Shown piece by piece: positions 9,243 to 17,697 of a stretch of 64,000 nt of DNA. Under the pieces are notes generated by a model that saw only the letters and a program-made list of their open reading frames with translations, was not told where the DNA came from and made no database searches. Position 1 is the stretch's first letter, and each line of letters opens with the position of its first letter. The position numbers and the translations under genes were made by a program. The stretch is from positions 620,001-684,000 of the forward strand of contig CAWBME010000006.1 of NCBI GenBank assembly GCA_963789825.1, in the 5' to 3' direction. This DNA is from PFL42 sp963789825 (GTDB lineage Bacteria; Chloroflexota; Anaerolineae; Anaerolineales; E44-bin32).

Positions 9243-10298
9243 ATGAGCCTTAGAGTGATTCCGAAGGCGGCCCTGCCAGCCTGGGTGGACCAGCTGTGTG
9301 CCGGGTACCGTGTTGTCGGGCCGAAGCCGTTGCACGGTCAGCACGTTTTCGGTGAGGTCCACTCCAGCTCCGAGCTCGAGCTCGGCTACCCGACCTCCGT
9401 GATCCCACCGAAGAAGTACCTGTTTCCACAGACGGAGGAGCTGTTCACCTTCAAGAAGGGCAGCAGCGAGATCACGCCCAGGCTGGACAACCGTCCGACC
9501 GTCGTGCTCGGTGTGCACACCTGCGACTTGCATGCCATGCACCTGTTGGACCGGGTGTTCCAGAACGGCTACACCGATCAGCACTATCAGGCCCACCGCG
9601 CCAACACGCTGCTGGTCAGCATCGAATGCCTGGTGCCGTGCATGGAGCACTCCTTCTGCAAGAGCATGGGGACGCTCTCGGCGACCGACGGCTTCGACCT
9701 GCACCTGACGGACCTGGGGGATGAATACGCCGTCGACATCGACACCGAGCGCGGCGCCCGACTGCTCGAGGGCTTCAAGCAGGCACGTCCGGCGACGGAT
9801 GAGGACGTCCATCGGGTGAATCGTGTGCTGAGCGAGAAGTGGCCGCGTTTCCCCTTGCGGCTCGATTTCGATGTCACCGAGCTCCCCAGCTTGCTCTCGG
9901 TCAGCTATGACAGCAAGCTTTGGGACGAGCTGGGGGAGCGCTGCCTGGGTTGTGCCATGTGCACGAACGTGTGTCCCACCTGCTATTGCTTCAACGTTGC
10001 CGACGAGATCGATCTGGCCCTGGATGCCGGGCGGCGAGTGCGCACGTGGGACTCGTGCCAGCTCGACAAGTTCGCCAGCGTCGCCGGGGGTCATGACTTC
10101 CGCAAGACCCTTGCCAGGCGCCAGCGCCATCGCTTCTTCCGGAAAGGCAAGTACCAGACCGACGCCTTCGGCCTGCTCGGTTGCGTCGGCTGCGGCCGCT
10201 GCGGTCAGGCCTGCCTGGTGGACATCACCATGGTCGGTACGCTCAACGCCCTGTACCACCGCCAGCCGCAGAACACCCCGGCCGAGGTGAAGCCATGA
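9243..10298 (+). CDS. hydB: Group 3b [NiFe] hydrogenase, beta (iron-sulfur) subunit
   Basis: First gene of the hydBGDA operon. In sulfhydrogenase-type complexes this subunit carries two [4Fe-4S] clusters and links the flavin subunit to the hydrogenase dimer in the cytoplasm. The C-terminal half shows CLGCAMCTNVCPTCYC and, about 75 residues on, CVGCGRCGQACLVDI, the two ferredoxin-type cluster motifs. The N-terminal half contains HTCDLHAMHLLD and two more Cys-containing loops, as in the Fer4_22 family. Two starts are possible, 9222 and 9243; the second is preceded by GAAGGGAG and gives the more usual N-terminus. The stop overlaps the next start by 4 nt (ATGA). The neighbour upstream is divergent, so the promoter must lie in 9180-9240. 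Confidence 0.88.
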   Translation: MSLRVIPKAALPAWVDQLCAGYRVVGPKPLHGQHVFGEVHSSSELELGYPTSVIPPKKYLFPQTEELFTFKKGSSEITPRLDNRPTVVLGVHTCDLHAMHLLDRVFQNGYTDQHYQAHRANTLLVSIECLVPCMEHSFCKSMGTLSATDGFDLHLTDLGDEYAVDIDTERGARLLEGFKQARPATDEDVHRVNRVLSEKWPRFPLRLDFDVTELPSLLSVSYDSKLWDELGERCLGCAMCTNVCPTCYCFNVADEIDLALDAGRRVRTWDSCQLDKFASVAGGHDFRKTLARRQRHRFFRKGKYQTDAFGLLGCVGCGRCGQACLVDITMVGTLNALYHRQPQNTPAEVKP

Positions 10299-11146
10299 CC
10301 ACCAGCCTCAAGCAAGCTCTCGAGTTGCCATCTCTCTACTTGCCGACCCCGGCCCGCATCGTCGACGCCCGGCCGATGGCCAACACCGAGAAGGTGTTCA
10401 CGCTCGAGCTGCCCCGCGGCGTTTCGCTCAATCACCGCCCCGGCCAGTTCGTCGAGGTCTCGGTGCTCGGCGTGGGCGAAGCCCCGATCAGCATCTCTTC
10501 CTCGCCCAGCCGCAGCAACGGCACCTTCGAGGTATGCGTGCGCCGCGCCGGCGATCTCACCTCCGTGCTGCATCAGATGGGCCCCAAGGACATGCTTGGC
10601 ATCCGCGGCCCGTTCGGCCGAGGTTTCCCCTACGAGCGCTTCCACGGAAAAGACATCCTGTTCGCGCCCGGCGGCCTGGGCCTGGCTCCGCTGCGGTCGC
10701 TGATCAACCAGGTGTTGGATGAGCGCGGGAAGTATGGGCGGGTGATCATCCTGTATGGAGCCCGCGATCCGTCGGAATTGCTGTTCATGGACGAGGTCCG
10801 GCAATGGCAGACGCGGGGGGACGTGGAGGTGCATGTCACGGTCGACCGCGGCGACGAGAACTGGAAAGGCAACGTCGGGGTGATCACAACCCTGTTCCCC
10901 AAGATCGAGATCTACCCCCGCAACACGGTTGGCATCACGGTGGGTCCGCCGGCGATGTACCGCTTCGTGCTGATGGAGATGCTCGGCAAGGGCCTGAGCG
11001 AGGGCAATATCTGGATGAGCCTGGAGCGCCGCATGAAATGCGGCGTCGGGAAGTGCGGGCACTGCCAGATCAACCACCTGTACACCTGCCAGTCGGGACC
11101 GGCGTTCAGCTACGCCGAGATCAAGCACCTTGAGGAGGCGCTGTGA
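10295..11146 (+). CDS. hydG: Group 3b hydrogenase, gamma subunit (FAD/NAD(P)H-binding)
   Basis: A 283-residue ferredoxin-NADP reductase-like protein. It exchanges electrons between NAD(P)H and the iron-sulfur chain. Visible features: the flavin-binding RPGQFVEV near residue 50, PISISSSPS near 67, a nucleotide-binding GGLGLAPLRSLI near 130, and a C-terminal [2Fe-2S] site with Cys 249, 254, 257 and 265 in KCGVGKCGHCQI and YTCQSG. This matches the PyrK/HydG branch. It overlaps both neighbours (ATGA with hydB; the hydD ATG overlaps its stop by one base), so translation is coupled. The start I use follows hydB directly and gives the right N-terminus. Confidence 0.9.
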   Translation: MTTSLKQALELPSLYLPTPARIVDARPMANTEKVFTLELPRGVSLNHRPGQFVEVSVLGVGEAPISISSSPSRSNGTFEVCVRRAGDLTSVLHQMGPKDMLGIRGPFGRGFPYERFHGKDILFAPGGLGLAPLRSLINQVLDERGKYGRVIILYGARDPSELLFMDEVRQWQTRGDVEVHVTVDRGDENWKGNVGVITTLFPKIEIYPRNTVGITVGPPAMYRFVLMEMLGKGLSEGNIWMSLERRMKCGVGKCGHCQINHLYTCQSGPAFSYAEIKHLEEAL

Positions 11147-11907
11147 TGGGCGCCAGACCCAAAGTCGCGTTCTTCGAGTTCACCAGCTGTGAGGGCTGCC
11201 AGCTCACTGTGGTCGACTCCCTGCAGACGCATCCCGAGCTGTTGGATGCCGTCGAGATCGTCCGTTGGCGCGAGGCCATGAGCGAGAAGGGCGACGAATT
11301 CCTGGTGGCCTTCGTCGAAGGCTCGATCGCCCGCCAGAGCGATGAAGCTCAACTCAAGGCGATCCGCGAGAAAGCCGCCGTGCTGGTTGCCCTCGGCAGC
11401 TGCGCCCATCTGGGAGGCGTCAACGCCATCCGCAACCGCCAGGAGCTGCAGAGCGTGCGCCGCTACGTCTACGGCGACAAGGCGGACTGGTACGAGACCT
11501 ATCCCGCCCGCCCGATCAGCGCCGTGGTGACGGTCGACGCCGTGATTCCCGGCTGCCCGATCGACCGCAACGAGTTCGTGGCCGTCGTCACCGCCCTGCT
11601 CCAGGGGCGTACGCCGACACTGCCGGACTCCCCGGTGTGCGTCGAGTGCAAGCTCAAGGAGAACGTGTGCGTCTACCAACGCGGCCTGACCTGCCTGGGT
11701 CCGGTCACCCGCCAGGGCTGCGACGCCATCTGCCCGACCTATGGCGACGGCTGTGAGGGATGTCGCGGGCTGATCCCGCACCCGAACCTGGCCTCGATGA
11801 AGAACGTGCTTGCAGAATACGGTATGTCCCCCGAGGCGTTCGATCGGAAGACCACCATGTACCTGACCTATCAGATGATGGAGCTGGAGGCGGCAAAGAA
11901 TGGCTAA
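11146..11907 (+). CDS. hydD: Group 3b hydrogenase, delta (small) subunit
   Basis: The electron-transfer small subunit of the hydrogenase core. Residues 9-20 (FFEFTSCEGCQL) contain the proximal-cluster CxxC motif near the N-terminus; further ligands are GSCAHLGGV, PGCPI, and a C-terminal Cys-rich block (CVECKLKENVCV, CLGPVTRQGCDAICP, DGCEGCRG) that would hold the other [4Fe-4S] clusters. It has no twin-arginine signal, so the enzyme is cytoplasmic. Start: a GTG at 11143 and an ATG at 11146 are adjacent and in frame. I use the ATG, which overlaps the hydG stop as TGATG and sits 7 nt after GAGGAGG. The 3' end overlaps hydA by 8 nt. Confidence 0.92.
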   Translation: MGARPKVAFFEFTSCEGCQLTVVDSLQTHPELLDAVEIVRWREAMSEKGDEFLVAFVEGSIARQSDEAQLKAIREKAAVLVALGSCAHLGGVNAIRNRQELQSVRRYVYGDKADWYETYPARPISAVVTVDAVIPGCPIDRNEFVAVVTALLQGRTPTLPDSPVCVECKLKENVCVYQRGLTCLGPVTRQGCDAICPTYGDGCEGCRGLIPHPNLASMKNVLAEYGMSPEAFDRKTTMYLTYQMMELEAAKNG

Positions 11908-13192
11908 TCCATCCCTCCGCGTCAATGTCCACCATCTCACCCGCGTCGAAGGGCACGGGAACATCGTGGTCGATGTTCAGAACGGCGAGCTCAAGCAATG
12001 TGACCTCGAAATCGTGGAGACGCCGCGCTTCTTCGAGGCGATGCTCAAAGGCCGTCCGTATGCCGAAGCCTCCCACATCAGCTCGCGCATTTGCGGCATC
12101 TGCGCCGTCGGCCATGCCACGGCTTCCCTGCGTGCGACCGAGAAGGCGTTGGGCGTGGAGCTGAGCGAGCAGACCGTTCTCCTGCGCAAGCTCAACTTCC
12201 ACGGTGAGATTCTGGACAGCCACATCCTGCACGCCTACATGCTGGTGGCCCCGGATGCGCTGGGCGTGGCCAGCGTGGTCCCGCTGGCCAAGATCGCGCC
12301 GGATGTCGTGCTGCGCGCCCTGCGCATGAAGAAGCTGGCCGGCGACCTGTGCGCCGCCCTCTGCGGCCGCCACACGCACCCCATCGCCATGACCGTCGGC
12401 GGCTTCACCCACTTCCCCACCACCGCCGTGCTGCAAGAGCTACGGGACCGGTTGGTGGCGATGCGCGCCGATGTCGACGCCACCGTCGAGCTGTTCCAGA
12501 AGCTCAAGCTGCCGGCCTTCGAGCGCGACACCGAGTACATCGCCTTGCACAAGGACGACGAGTATTGCTTCATCGACGGCAAGCTGCTCAGCACCGACGG
12601 CGGCGAGTGGCCAATCGAAAAGTACCGCGAAGTCACCAACGAATTCCTGGTGCCCCACTCGACGGCCAAGCGCACCAAGAACCAGCGACCGTCGTACATG
12701 GTGGGCGCGCTGGCGCGCTTCAACGTCAACTACGCCCAGCTGCATCCCAAGGCCAAGGAAGCCGCCCGCGCCCTCAACCTGGCTCCCAAGGCGATCAATC
12801 CCTACCTGAACACCGTCGCCCAGGTGGTCGAGATCGCGCACTGCGTCGAGGACGCCATCCAGCTGGCCGACCGGCTGATCAAGACCGGGGTGACCTGGCG
12901 GGCACCGGTGCAGCCGCCCAAGCTCTCCGGCGAGGGCGTCGGCGCCTGTGAGGTGCCGCGCGGCACGCTCTTCCATAACTACGTGATCCAGGACGGCTGG
13001 ATCAGCGGCGCCAACTGCATCATCCCCACCGGCCAGAATCTGGCCAACATCGAAGACGACATGCGCTCGCTGGTCCCAACCATCCTCGAGAAGAGCCAGC
13101 CTGAGATCACCCTCGCCTTAGAGATGTTGGTGCGGGCCTACGACCCGTGCATCTCGTGCTCCACGCACATGCTGGACGTGCGCTTCGAGTAG
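11900..13192 (+). CDS. hydA: Group 3b hydrogenase, alpha (large, Ni-Fe) subunit
   Basis: Catalytic subunit that activates H2 at the Ni-Fe(CN)2CO centre. The L1 motif is SRICGICAVGH with Cys65 and Cys68, and the L2 motif is DPCISCSTH with Cys417 and Cys420; all four nickel ligands are present, so the active site looks intact. After the terminal His423 comes a 7-residue tail (MLDVRFE), the expected target of the maturation protease encoded just downstream. At 430 residues it is of normal length for group 3b. Gene order beta-gamma-delta-alpha is the same as in the archaeal sulfhydrogenases. Distinguishing NADPH-coupled from other group 3 enzymes rests on the HydG partner and gene order. Confidence 0.93.
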   Translation: MANPSLRVNVHHLTRVEGHGNIVVDVQNGELKQCDLEIVETPRFFEAMLKGRPYAEASHISSRICGICAVGHATASLRATEKALGVELSEQTVLLRKLNFHGEILDSHILHAYMLVAPDALGVASVVPLAKIAPDVVLRALRMKKLAGDLCAALCGRHTHPIAMTVGGFTHFPTTAVLQELRDRLVAMRADVDATVELFQKLKLPAFERDTEYIALHKDDEYCFIDGKLLSTDGGEWPIEKYREVTNEFLVPHSTAKRTKNQRPSYMVGALARFNVNYAQLHPKAKEAARALNLAPKAINPYLNTVAQVVEIAHCVEDAIQLADRLIKTGVTWRAPVQPPKLSGEGVGACEVPRGTLFHNYVIQDGWISGANCIIPTGQNLANIEDDMRSLVPTILEKSQPEITLALEMLVRAYDPCISCSTHMLDVRFE

Positions 13193-13208
13193 GCGACGGA
13201 GCGAAGCC

Positions 13209-13724
13209 ATGACCTCCCCGCCGCCTGCCCCTACCCTTGTGCTGGCCCTCGGCAACCCCGACCGCGGGGACGACGGGGTCGGGCAGGCGGTGCTGCGCGA
13301 CCTGGCCGAACGAGGCCCGCTGCCGGCGACCGTCGAGGTGCTCGACGGCGGGCTGGCCGGCCTTGAGACCTGCTTGTTGCTCCAGGGCCGGCGACGAGCG
13401 CTGATCGTCGATGCGGCGGACATGGGGCTGGCGCCCGGAGCGTGGAGAAGCCTTGAGGTGACGGAACCCCTGCTCGCCGGCGAGCTCAGGCCGGGCGTGG
13501 TGCACAGCGCCGGGCTGAAAGAGGCGCTGCAGCTGGCCGCAGCGCTGGACCAGCTGCCGGAACGGGTCACCATCTTCGGCGTCCAGCCAGAGACGATCGA
13601 CTGGGGTTCAGGCCTGAGCCATTGGGTGGCTCGGGCCGTGCCGGCCGTGGGCGCCGAGATTCAAGAACGGATCCTACACGACAAGGATGGATGCAGCGAT
13701 GGCCAAGATCCTGATCATCGATGA
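13209..13724 (+). CDS. Hydrogenase maturation protease (HycI/HoxW type)
   Basis: A 171-residue endopeptidase that removes the C-terminal tail of the large subunit once nickel is in place. Diagnostic features are LALGNPDRGDDGVG at residues 11-24, with the first metal-binding acid, the segment LIVDAADMG near residue 68 with the second acid, and a conserved His in VVHSAGL near residue 98. It lies 16 nt after hydA in the same operon, as expected. The C-terminus runs about 26 nt past the start of the response-regulator gene in another frame. Accessory genes hypA-F for cofactor assembly are not in this window. Confidence 0.88.
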   Translation: MTSPPPAPTLVLALGNPDRGDDGVGQAVLRDLAERGPLPATVEVLDGGLAGLETCLLLQGRRRALIVDAADMGLAPGAWRSLEVTEPLLAGELRPGVVHSAGLKEALQLAAALDQLPERVTIFGVQPETIDWGSGLSHWVARAVPAVGAEIQERILHDKDGCSDGQDPDHR

Positions 13725-14094
13725 CGACCCCGACATGGTGCTGGCAAATCGGATGTGCCTGGAGGGCGCCGGCTATCAGGTCATCAGCGCCAACAATCCG
13801 ACCGATGGCCTGACTCTGGCCCAGGCGGAGAAGCCCGACCTGATCGTGCTGGACGTGATGATGGATACGGCCACCGCCGGGTTCCAGCTAGCCCTGCAGC
13901 TGCGCGGGTCGGAGAAGTCCGACCAGGTGAAGCCGCACATTCCCATCTTGATGCTGACCGCGATCCACAGCACGACGCCCTTGCGCTTTGGGCCGGACGA
14001 TGACTACCTTCCCGTCGACGCCTTCATGGACAAACCGATCGAACCGGAGAAGTTCTTGACCAAGGTCAGGGAACTGCTGGGCGGCAAGGCCTGA
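13699..14094 (+). CDS. Stand-alone response regulator (receiver domain only)
   Basis: A CheY-like receiver of 131 residues from the ATG at 13699 (an alternative start is 13687). It opens with KILIIDDDPDM, with the acidic pocket, has the phospho-acceptor Asp in LIVLDVMMD (about residue 51), the conserved Thr in ILMLTAIH and the Lys in FMDKPIEPE. There is no output domain, so it must act through protein contacts or a partner. It overlaps the end of the protease gene and is followed after 43 nt by a histidine kinase; the pair may be co-transcribed with the hydrogenase. Such receivers with a loop insertion (here HSTTPLRFGPDDDY) are found near redox enzymes in several anaerobes. Confidence 0.85.
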   Translation: MAKILIIDDDPDMVLANRMCLEGAGYQVISANNPTDGLTLAQAEKPDLIVLDVMMDTATAGFQLALQLRGSEKSDQVKPHIPILMLTAIHSTTPLRFGPDDDYLPVDAFMDKPIEPEKFLTKVRELLGGKA

Positions 14095-14137
14095 TCGCCC
14101 GCTGCGCACGGCAACCCGCCCACCACGGGGGAATCCG

Positions 14138-15965
14138 GTGACCGACGGTCCGCCTGCCCCGCAGCCTCCTGCCTCTTCCGACACGGCTGACCTGGCGCGC
14201 GCCAACAGCCGGTTGATCCTCACCCGCTGGGCCGCTGGCGGGTTGGTGCTGCTGGCGACCTACATCAGCGTGGCGGTGCTACGCCTGCCGCTGCCAACTC
14301 CGGCGCTGTACTGGGTCGGCGCGGCCATCCTGGCCTACAACACACTGCTCACGCTGCTGGTCCGCCGCGCGGGCGCCGACACCGATGGCCCCCCTGCCCG
14401 CTCCCTGCGGAGCCTCATCGTGCTCCAGGTGGGACTCGACTGGCTGGCACTTACGGTCTTCCTCCAGCTGACCGGCGGCGCCACCAGCCCTGCCATCCCG
14501 CTGCTCGGCATCCACATGCTGCTGGTCACGATCCTGCTGGCGTCCCCGGCGCAGTACCTCTACCTGGCCATCGGGCTGGGAGCATTGGTGACGATCGCCG
14601 TGCTGGAGTACCAGGGTGTGCTCCCGCACCACAATGTGATTCCGGCGATTCCTCCCGACCTGTATCTGGATCCGGTCTACGTCACGGCGCAAGTCGGACT
14701 GTTCGCGGTTGCGGCGGCCTCCAGTGTCATCCTGGCCTCCGATGTGGTGAGCCGCTTGCGCCGCCGCGAGCGGCAGGTGACAGCATTGCTGCGCACTGCA
14801 GAGGCTCTCTCTGCGACGCTCAGCTTGAATGAAGTGCTCGACCGGTTCGCACAGAACGCAGCGCTCGCGCTGCATGCTCCCAGCGCCTCCATTCGCCTGG
14901 TCGAGGAAGGCAGCGAGCGCCTGCCGATGGTGGCCTCCTACGGGCTCAGCCGGGCCTACAAAGACAAGGGCCCGGTTCTGGTCTCCAAGAGCCCGCTCGA
15001 CCGCGAGGCGCTCGCCGGACGCGTGGTGATTGTGCCCAACGTCTACTCTGACAGCCGCATCCAGTATCCGGTGGCGATGGAGCTCGAACGGCTGAAGAGC
15101 GTGATCGTGGCCCCGATCACCCTCCGCCGCGGCCCGGTGGGCGTGCTGCGCGCCTACAGCCGCGAGGCGAACGCCTTCGATGAGCAGTCAGCGGAGTTTC
15201 TGCTGGCGATCGCCCGCCAGGGCGCCGCCGCCATCGAGAACGCCATGAGCTTCAAGGCTCTGCAGGAGGAAGACCAGGCGCGCGCCCAATTCGTTCGCAC
15301 CGTGACCCATGAGCTGCGCTCACCCACCAGCGGCGCCCAGAAGTCTGCTGCGCGTCCTGATGCATCAGCACGCCGACCAGCTGACGGACCAGCAGCGGGA
15401 GATCCTGCATCGAGTCGACGCCCGACTGGAGGTGCTCGCCAATCTGGTGGACGACCTGCTTGCGCTGGCCAAGAGCAAGACCGCTGGCTTCCAGGCCGAC
15501 CCCGAAGTCATCGACTTGAGCCCGCTGTTGCACCAGCTCAGCGATCGCTATCGTTCGGAGGCCTCGGCCAAGCAAATTCGCATGGAAACCCACCTGCCGG
15601 AGACCCCAGTGCGCGTGCTGGCAACTCAGGAAGGTATTGGGCTGATCTTCGGCAACTTGCTGAGCAACGCCATCAAGTACACCCCGCCTGGCGGCCGGGT
15701 CACGCTCACGCTGGTGCGGGAACAGGATACGGCTCAGGTGCGGGTGGCCGATACCGGGATCGGAATCCCCGAATCCGAACACCCACGGCTGTGGGAGGAG
15801 TTCTGGCGGGCGAGCAATGCGCGCAAGTCCGAGATCGCCGGGACCGGCCTGGGGCTCAGCATCGTCCGGCGACTGGTAGAAGGCCTCGGCGGCCTGATCA
15901 CCTTCCGCAGCGCCGAGGGACAGGGGACGACCTTCACGGTCGCCCTGCCCTGCCTGGAAGGCTAG
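14138..15965 (+). CDS. Membrane sensor histidine kinase with GAF domain, one frameshift
   Basis: From a GTG at 14138: about five transmembrane helices in residues 25-215, a short coiled linker (RRERQVTALLRTAEALSATL), a GAF domain (about 230-380), then a HisKA/HATPase core. The H-box is THELRSP, the N-box GNLLSNAIKY, the G1 box VADTGIGIP and the G2 box GTGLGLSIV; all catalytic residues are present. The frame shifts near 15338 in CAGAAGTCTG; removing one A joins the H-box to the SLLRVL helix. The partner is presumably the receiver protein just upstream. The ligand for the GAF or membrane domain is unknown; a redox or H2-related signal is a guess from context only. Confidence 0.88.
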
Positions 15966-16006
15966 CCGACTTCGCTCCAACGCCTGCAAGTCCGCGGGAA
16001 ACCAAA

Positions 16007-16035
16007 GACACCGACGGGTCCAGCCCGTCGGTGTC
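16007..16035. terminator. Bidirectional terminator between sensor kinase and bactofilin-like gene
   Basis: A 12-bp perfect stem (16007-16018 with 16024-16035), loop of 5 nt, AAA before and ATTTC after. It lies between two convergent genes and can serve both. Confidence 0.75.
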
Positions 16036-16068
16036 ATTTCTCCAGCCTTCAGGCGACTCGGCCGTTGG

Positions 16069-17531
16069 CTACTTGCGCGCCTTGCGGGCAGGCTTGGCCG
16101 CGACCGGGGGCTTCGTGGCGACGGGCACAGGGGCTTGAAGCGGTGGCGGCGCGGCAGGCGCTGCCTCCGGCGGCGGCGCCAGCGCCTCCACCTTAATGAC
16201 GGGGAGCGGCTCGGCTGCCTGGCGGCGCCGCTGGCGCCAGTCGGTGTAGGCAAAGAACATCGCCCCCGAACCGGCCGCCACTGCCGCCGCCCACACGACC
16301 GGGCCGAGGATCGGGATCCCAACCAGCAGGACGAACGCCAGCACGCCGAGCAGCATCACACCGGCACGGCGCAGGTAGTGCTCCCCGGGGTCGATCAGAC
16401 TACCGATCAGCGCATAGCCGGGGATGACCACGGAGAGACCATCGAGCGCGACCGCGAGTAACCCGACCGCCAATCCGATCCCCGGGAGGCCGATCGCCCA
16501 GATCGAGAAGGCGAAGCCCCACATGGACTGCAGCCCGATCGCCAGCCCGACGACGACCACCAGCATGGTCAGGATGGCCGCAACGACGAACAGCTGGTTG
16601 GCGACGACAAATACCAGGAAGCCCCAGAGCCAGGTCGGCAGGGGCTTGCGGCGCAGCCGATCCGCGCTGCGCGTCAGGCCGGGCGGGAACAGCCACAACA
16701 CGATCAGGCCGAGGAAGGCCAGTGGCAGGAAGGCGTATAGCCTGCCCTGCAGCCAGGCGAGGATCCCCTCGAGTCGACAGCCCGCTTGGGGGCGCTGACG
16801 CCACTGCTGGCGCCACGGCGGTGGCCTGCGGCACTGGGATCGAGGCAGGCGTCGGAGTTGCCTCCAACAGGGCTGCCTGCCTGACCCGCATCAAGCCGCC
16901 ACCCCCAGAGGAGGAAGACGACGCAGGGATGGTCGGGAGCGGCGCAGGCGCCGGCTCGGGGCGCACACTCTCCCACCAGGCCTGGGTCTTGCCCAGCCAG
17001 TCGCCCTCTTCAGCGGCGCCGATGATCACGCCGGGCGAACTCGAATGGCCCCACAATGGCGCGCACATCGCGCCCGACTTCTCCGCCCAGCGTAGCGCCG
17101 AGCGTCGCCGCGATCAGATCCCGCCCGATGGTCGCGCCGGACGGCATGACCAGGCTGAGCCCGCCAAAGTACAGGTTCTTGCCGACGGACGCATTTGGCC
17201 CCGAGAGCAGCTGCAGCGCCGCCGTGAAGAGCGAGCCCCCAACCGCTCCATTCAGCTCGACATCCTGAGCGATGGCGATCAGCGTACCGTCAACTCGCCC
17301 ATTCAGGATGACCTTGCCGCCAACGGCAATGACGTCCCCCAGCACCGTGCCATCGATGACGACCTCGTCTCCGGACAGGATGATGTCCTGGTCGACCGTC
17401 GTTCCGGCAGGAACCGTCGAGCCGTATACGATCTCCTGGGCACTGGCGTTCCCCGCGCTGCCTGCCAGCAGGCCCGCGGCCAGCACCACCGCCAGAAGTG
17501 AGCGCCCTGCGGCGCTTGAGATGCTGCTCAT
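16069..17531 (-). CDS. Bactofilin-like protein fused to membrane domain, two frameshifts
   Basis: The N-terminal part (from ATG 17531, preceded by GGAGGGAGG) has a signal peptide ending near AGNASAQE, then a polymer-forming beta-helix region with regular repeats such as GDEVVIDGTVLGDVIAVGG and GKVILNGRVDGTLIA. The frame then changes near 17035, continues through a Pro/Ser-rich linker and changes again near 16760 into a region with about six helices (LVFVVANQLFVVAAI and others) and a Pro/Ala/Lys-rich tail. The joined sequence EGILAWLQGRLYAFLPLAFLG reads smoothly, so I regard this as one gene; both breaks fit single insertions. Probable role: anchoring an exported bactofilin-type scaffold to the membrane. 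Function is not known. Confidence 0.7.
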
Positions 17532-17572
17532 GGATGGCCTCCCTCCGGGTCGACCGGATGTAACTGCAAGCG

Positions 17573-17578
17573 ATTATA
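17573..17578 (-). promoter_or_regulatory. -10 element for the bactofilin-like gene
   Basis: Minus-strand TATAAT in TTGTATAATC, 41 nt upstream of the ATG. Identical 10-mer to the one before the DUF4203 gene. Confidence 0.5.
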
Positions 17579-17697
17579 CAAGTGCGTGGAAGTTCGCGGA
17601 GTCCCTGGAATGCGTTCGGCCGTACGCGGTTCCGGACAAGCTGGCGGAGTCGGCGACCGTGCGGTCGTCTGCCTCGTTCGCTGCGCGAGCGGTTGGC

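Noticed and set aside
8876..10259. Long minus-strand open frame running through hydB
   Set aside because: It is the antisense shadow of hydB: only the section below about 8975 (phytoene synthase) has family motifs.
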